Assembly: GCA_023229725.1 (NCBI GenBank)
Contig: JALNYR010000118.1
Location: 1-8,396, forward strand
DNA from: Dehalococcoidia bacterium
GTDB taxonomy: Bacteria; Chloroflexota; Dehalococcoidia; GIF9; AB-539-J10
Length of the DNA: 8,396 nt
Reading direction: 5' to 3'
Shown here: positions 5,760 to 8,396 of the stretch, one piece after another
Layout of the letters: every line of letters starts with the position of its first letter
Numbering within the stretch: position 1 is the stretch's first letter
Notes under the pieces: model-generated
Told to the model about the DNA's origin: nothing
The model's input: the letters and a program-made list of their open reading frames with translations, nothing else
Databases searched by the model: none
Program-made: the position numbers and the translations under genes

Positions 5760-7043
5760 GTGACAACGAAGCGCAGGTTCTTCTACGGCTGGGTTATCCT
5801 GGCCATCGGGTTCGTCACCATGGTGGGGGGCTACGTGTGCCGCACAACGTTCTCCGTCTTCTACCCCGCCATCGTCGATGAGTTCGGATGGACGCGCGGC
5901 AACACGGCGCTCATCTTCTCCATCAACGTCCTCGTCTACGGGCTGTGCGCTCCGTTTGCGGGCGCGCTGGCCGACCGGTTCCAGCCGCGTTTCGTGCTCG
6001 CCGGCGGCGCGGTGCTGATGGGCGTCGGCATGGTCTCGTGCAGCCTCGCCACGGCCCGCTGGCAGTTCTTCCTGCTCTACGGCATCGTCGCCGCCGTCGG
6101 CCTCAGCGTCGCAGGGTTCGCTCCGGTGTCTACGCTGCTGACGAACTGGTTCGCGCGGCGGAGGGCACTCGCCTTCGGCATCCTCGGGGCGGGATTCGGC
6201 ACGAGTCTCATCGCATCGTACGCGGCGCAGTACGTCATCACGTCGTTCGGCTGGCGCACCGCATACGTCGCCATCGGGCTCTCCGTCGCGGCGCTCATCG
6301 CCCCGCTGTGCGTACTTTTCGTGCGTCGCAGTCCCGCCGACAAGGGGATGTACCCGGACGGCATGACCGCCGAGGAGGCGCGGGCGGACCACGAGACTCT
6401 GTCCACGCGGCGAGGGGCAGGAGAGTGGAGCAGCAGGGAGTGGACGCTGCGCGCCGCCGCGCACACGCGCCAGTTCTGGCTGCTGTTCTTGAGCTGGCTC
6501 GTCCTCTTCGGCATCGTCGAGCAGCTTGCCGTCTCGCACCAGGTGTACTTCTACCTGGACGCCGGGTACGAACCGATGACCGCCGCGACGTTCTACAGCA
6601 TCTTCGGCGTCTGCTTCGCCGTCGGCAACGTGGCCGGCGCGCTATCCGACCGGGTGGGGCGCGAGCGCTTCTTCATCCCGGCCTGTCTCGCCTGCGCGGT
6701 ATTCGTGTCACTCTACTTCTTCATGCGGGACACCGCGACACCATGGCTGCCTCCGGTCATCGCGGTGGGCTTCGGGACGACCTTTGGGTCGCTGTGCTGC
6801 GTGCTCAACGCAACGCTGGCGGACCTCTTCCAGGGCAGGAACTACGGCAAGATTGCCGGCAGCATGATTGTCGGCTTCGCCGCGGGCGGCACGCTGAGCC
6901 CGTGGCTGGCGGGCCACCTGCACGACATCACGGGCGACCACATCATCACGTACGCCATACTCGTCGCTTCCCTGCTCGCCACGGCGACCCTGATGCGGCT
7001 TGTCGCGCCGCGCAGACTGCATCCAATCGTGCGTCCGAGATGA
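5760..7043 (+). CDS. MFS transporter, monocarboxylate/oxalate-formate porter type (copy 2)
   Basis: The product is 427 residues. It aligns with copy 1 at a constant offset of 20 residues and no gaps to the last residue; by hand count about 272 of 427 positions match (64%). Signature loops are GALADRFQPR (68-77) and GALSDRVGRER (293-303). The least conserved part is the central cytoplasmic loop (about 205-225), while the first extracytoplasmic loop and helix 2 (FSVFYPAIVDEFGW through LIFSINVLVYGL) are nearly invariant. The start is GTG 5760 with GGAAGAG about 4-5 nt upstream; no better start exists before FFYGW. It begins 104 nt after copy 1. That space ends in an ordinary ribosome site and contains a weak promoter-like pair (ATGACG, N17, TTTACT; 5652-5680). 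The substrate is inferred only by family resemblance. Confidence 0.9.
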   Translation: MTTKRRFFYGWVILAIGFVTMVGGYVCRTTFSVFYPAIVDEFGWTRGNTALIFSINVLVYGLCAPFAGALADRFQPRFVLAGGAVLMGVGMVSCSLATARWQFFLLYGIVAAVGLSVAGFAPVSTLLTNWFARRRALAFGILGAGFGTSLIASYAAQYVITSFGWRTAYVAIGLSVAALIAPLCVLFVRRSPADKGMYPDGMTAEEARADHETLSTRRGAGEWSSREWTLRAAAHTRQFWLLFLSWLVLFGIVEQLAVSHQVYFYLDAGYEPMTAATFYSIFGVCFAVGNVAGALSDRVGRERFFIPACLACAVFVSLYFFMRDTATPWLPPVIAVGFGTTFGSLCCVLNATLADLFQGRNYGKIAGSMIVGFAAGGTLSPWLAGHLHDITGDHIITYAILVASLLATATLMRLVAPRRLHPIVRPR

Positions 7044-7069
7044 CAGGAGGACAAAGTCGTGCTCATAAT
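7040..7069 (+). promoter_or_regulatory. Candidate promoter for the third MFS gene
   Basis: ATGACA (7040-7045) and CATAAT (7064-7069), 18 nt apart, each match the sigma70 consensus at 5 of 6 positions. The -35 overlaps the stop codon of MFS copy 2. Transcription would begin near 7076, about 62 nt before the start of copy 3. A weaker pair sits at the same position relative to the stop of copy 1, which suggests the element was duplicated with the gene. Confidence 0.4.
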
Positions 7070-7137
7070 ATGGGCCTGTTCTGACGGAGCCTGCTGACAA
7101 TCCTGCAGTCGCCGCACACAACGCATCGAGGTCCCGA

Positions 7138-8396
7138 ATGGCAAGGTTCCGCAAGCTCTACTACGGCTGGGTCATCCTGGCCATCTGCTTCTTCACCATC
7201 GTAGCCGGCTACGTGTGCCGCAACACGTTCTCCGTCTTCTACCCCGCCATCGTGGACGAGTTCGGCTGGACGCGCGGCAACACGGCGCTCATCTACTCCA
7301 TCAACGTGCTCGTGTACGGTCTGGTCGCACCGTTCGCCGGCGGTCTGGCGGACCGTTTCCGGCCGCGCTACGTCCTCGCCGCCGGCGCCGTTCTGACGGG
7401 CATCGGGATGTCGCTGTGCAGCCTGGCAGCAGCGAGGTGGCAGTTCTACCTGCTCTACGGCGTCGTGGCCGCGATAGGGCTCAGCGTGGCGGGCTGGGTG
7501 CCGGTTGCCACTCTGCTCACGAACTGGTTCGTGCGACGCCGGGCGCTGGTGTTCGGCGTGCTCGGGGCCGGATTCGGATTGAGTCTGATTGCGGCGTACT
7601 CGACGCAGTACATCATCACGTCACTGGGCTGGCGCACGGCGTACCTCGTCATCGGACTGTTCGTAGCCATCGTCATCCCCCCGACCTGCGTGCACTTCAT
7701 TCGCCGTACGCCAGCCGACAAGGGGCTGTTCCCGGACGGGATGTCGGCGGCCGAGGCGGAGGAGCGACCGACGCGCGCAATCGACGGGCGGCCGGGGTCC
7801 CGGCTCCGAACAAGCGACTGGACCCTGGGCAAAGCACTGCGGGCGCGCCAGTTCTGGCTCCTGTTCCTGATATGGATCTGCACGATGGGCCTCGTCGAGC
7901 AGACCGTAATCTCGCAGCAGGTGTATTTCTACCGGGACGCCGGCTACTCGCCTCTGACGGCCGCCACGTACTACGGAACGTTCGGAATCTGCCTCGCCAT
8001 CGGGAACCTCCTCGGCTCGCTATCCGACAAGGTCGGCCGGGAGCGATTCTGTTATCCTGCGTTCGCATCGTGCCTCGCGTTCGCCTCGCTGCTGTTCCTG
8101 CTGAAGGACACGGCGACCCCCTGGTTGCCGCCGCTCTTCGCCGTCGGCTTCGGCATCAGCTTCGGCTCCCTCTCGTGCGCGCTCAACGCGACGGTTGCCG
8201 ACGTCTTCCACGGCGCGCACTATGGCAGCATCGCGGGGGTCATCACGCTCGGCTTCGCCATAGGAGGCTGCGTGAGCCCGTGGCTGGCCGGCTACCTGTA
8301 CGACCTCTCGGGCAGCCACACGTCCACCTACTTCGTGGTCATCGCCGCCCTCATCGCCTCGATGGTCATGTACCTGATTGTCGCGCCGCGGAAACT
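7138..8396 (+). CDS. MFS transporter, monocarboxylate/oxalate-formate porter type (copy 3, C-terminus cut)
   Basis: The frame is open from ATG 7138 to the right edge, 419 codons plus two bases, so only about the last 8-10 residues are missing. GAGG lies 6 nt before the ATG. The protein begins MARFRKLYYGWVILAI and aligns without gaps with copy 2 residue for residue. Signature loops are GGLADRFRPR (68-77) and GSLSDKVGRER (293-303), and the central loop contains TPADKGLFPDG (191-201). Differences from the other copies gather in the central loop (about 205-225) and in helix 7 (LLFLIWICTMG with EQTVISQQ), where copies 1 and 2 have EQ-A--H. That is a place where substrate preference may have changed. 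It follows copy 2 after 94 nt and may have its own promoter. Confidence 0.9.
   Translation, partial: MARFRKLYYGWVILAICFFTIVAGYVCRNTFSVFYPAIVDEFGWTRGNTALIYSINVLVYGLVAPFAGGLADRFRPRYVLAAGAVLTGIGMSLCSLAAARWQFYLLYGVVAAIGLSVAGWVPVATLLTNWFVRRRALVFGVLGAGFGLSLIAAYSTQYIITSLGWRTAYLVIGLFVAIVIPPTCVHFIRRTPADKGLFPDGMSAAEAEERPTRAIDGRPGSRLRTSDWTLGKALRARQFWLLFLIWICTMGLVEQTVISQQVYFYRDAGYSPLTAATYYGTFGICLAIGNLLGSLSDKVGRERFCYPAFASCLAFASLLFLLKDTATPWLPPLFAVGFGISFGSLSCALNATVADVFHGAHYGSIAGVITLGFAIGGCVSPWLAGYLYDLSGSHTSTYFVVIAALIASMVMYLIVAPRK

Noticed and set aside
5676..6539. Minus-strand ORF of 287 codons across MFS copy 2
   Set aside because: It is extremely rich in Arg, Glu, Asp and Ala, with the pattern of an antisense shadow; the plus frame is an unambiguous carrier.
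1..8396. CRISPR array, insertion sequence, tRNA or prophage boundary
   Set aside because: I saw no regularly spaced repeats, transposase motifs, terminal repeats or cloverleaf-like sequence; the three carriers are diverged gene duplicates and not a recent DNA repeat.

Overview
The window is GC-rich bacterial DNA with ordinary bacterial start sites (Shine-Dalgarno-like sequences, ATG and GTG starts). It holds two blocks that diverge from a central non-coding region of about 0.7 kb. I cannot fix the organism from sequence alone. A Ras-like GTPase/OmpA-N-type module beside monocarboxylate-type MFS carriers would suit Chloroflexota or another GC-rich free-living lineage, but that is a low-confidence guess.

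Left block (about 1-3581, all minus strand) is a signalling module. In transcription order it has: (i) a soluble protein made mainly of the conserved cytoplasmic region usually found at the N-terminus of certain OmpA-family proteins (2574-3581); (ii) a short coiled-coil protein (1987-2445); (iii) a second copy of the OmpA-N-type region, this one with a C-terminal membrane anchor (972-1994); (iv) a Ras/Rab-like small GTPase with all five G motifs (377-901); and (v) the N-terminus of a PAS-like sensor protein, probably a histidine kinase, cut by the window edge (1-370). Genes ii to v are closely packed, with one 8-nt overlap and one 6-nt gap, and look like one operon. Genes i and ii each have a matching promoter (TTGCST, N17, TATACT). 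The two OmpA-N copies are about 73% identical over 238 residues by hand count, yet neither carries the periplasmic OmpA domain.

Central region (3582-4311) carries the promoters of the left block. One of them is close to consensus, has a run of seven G in its spacer, and its -35 box lies inside one arm of a 9-bp perfect inverted repeat. On the plus strand there is a doubtful small ORF with two hydrophobic segments (3931-4239).

Right block (4312-8396, plus strand) is a tandem array of three MFS carriers (4312-5655, 5760-7043, 7138 to the window end). They align with each other without gaps; the first two are about 64% identical. They resemble the monocarboxylate/oxalate-formate type of MFS porter. 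The third is cut by the right edge. A candidate promoter overlaps the stop codon of the second carrier gene.

The two blocks may share only their intergenic region. A functional link, in which the GTPase/sensor module responds to substrates that the carriers move, is possible but not shown by the sequence.
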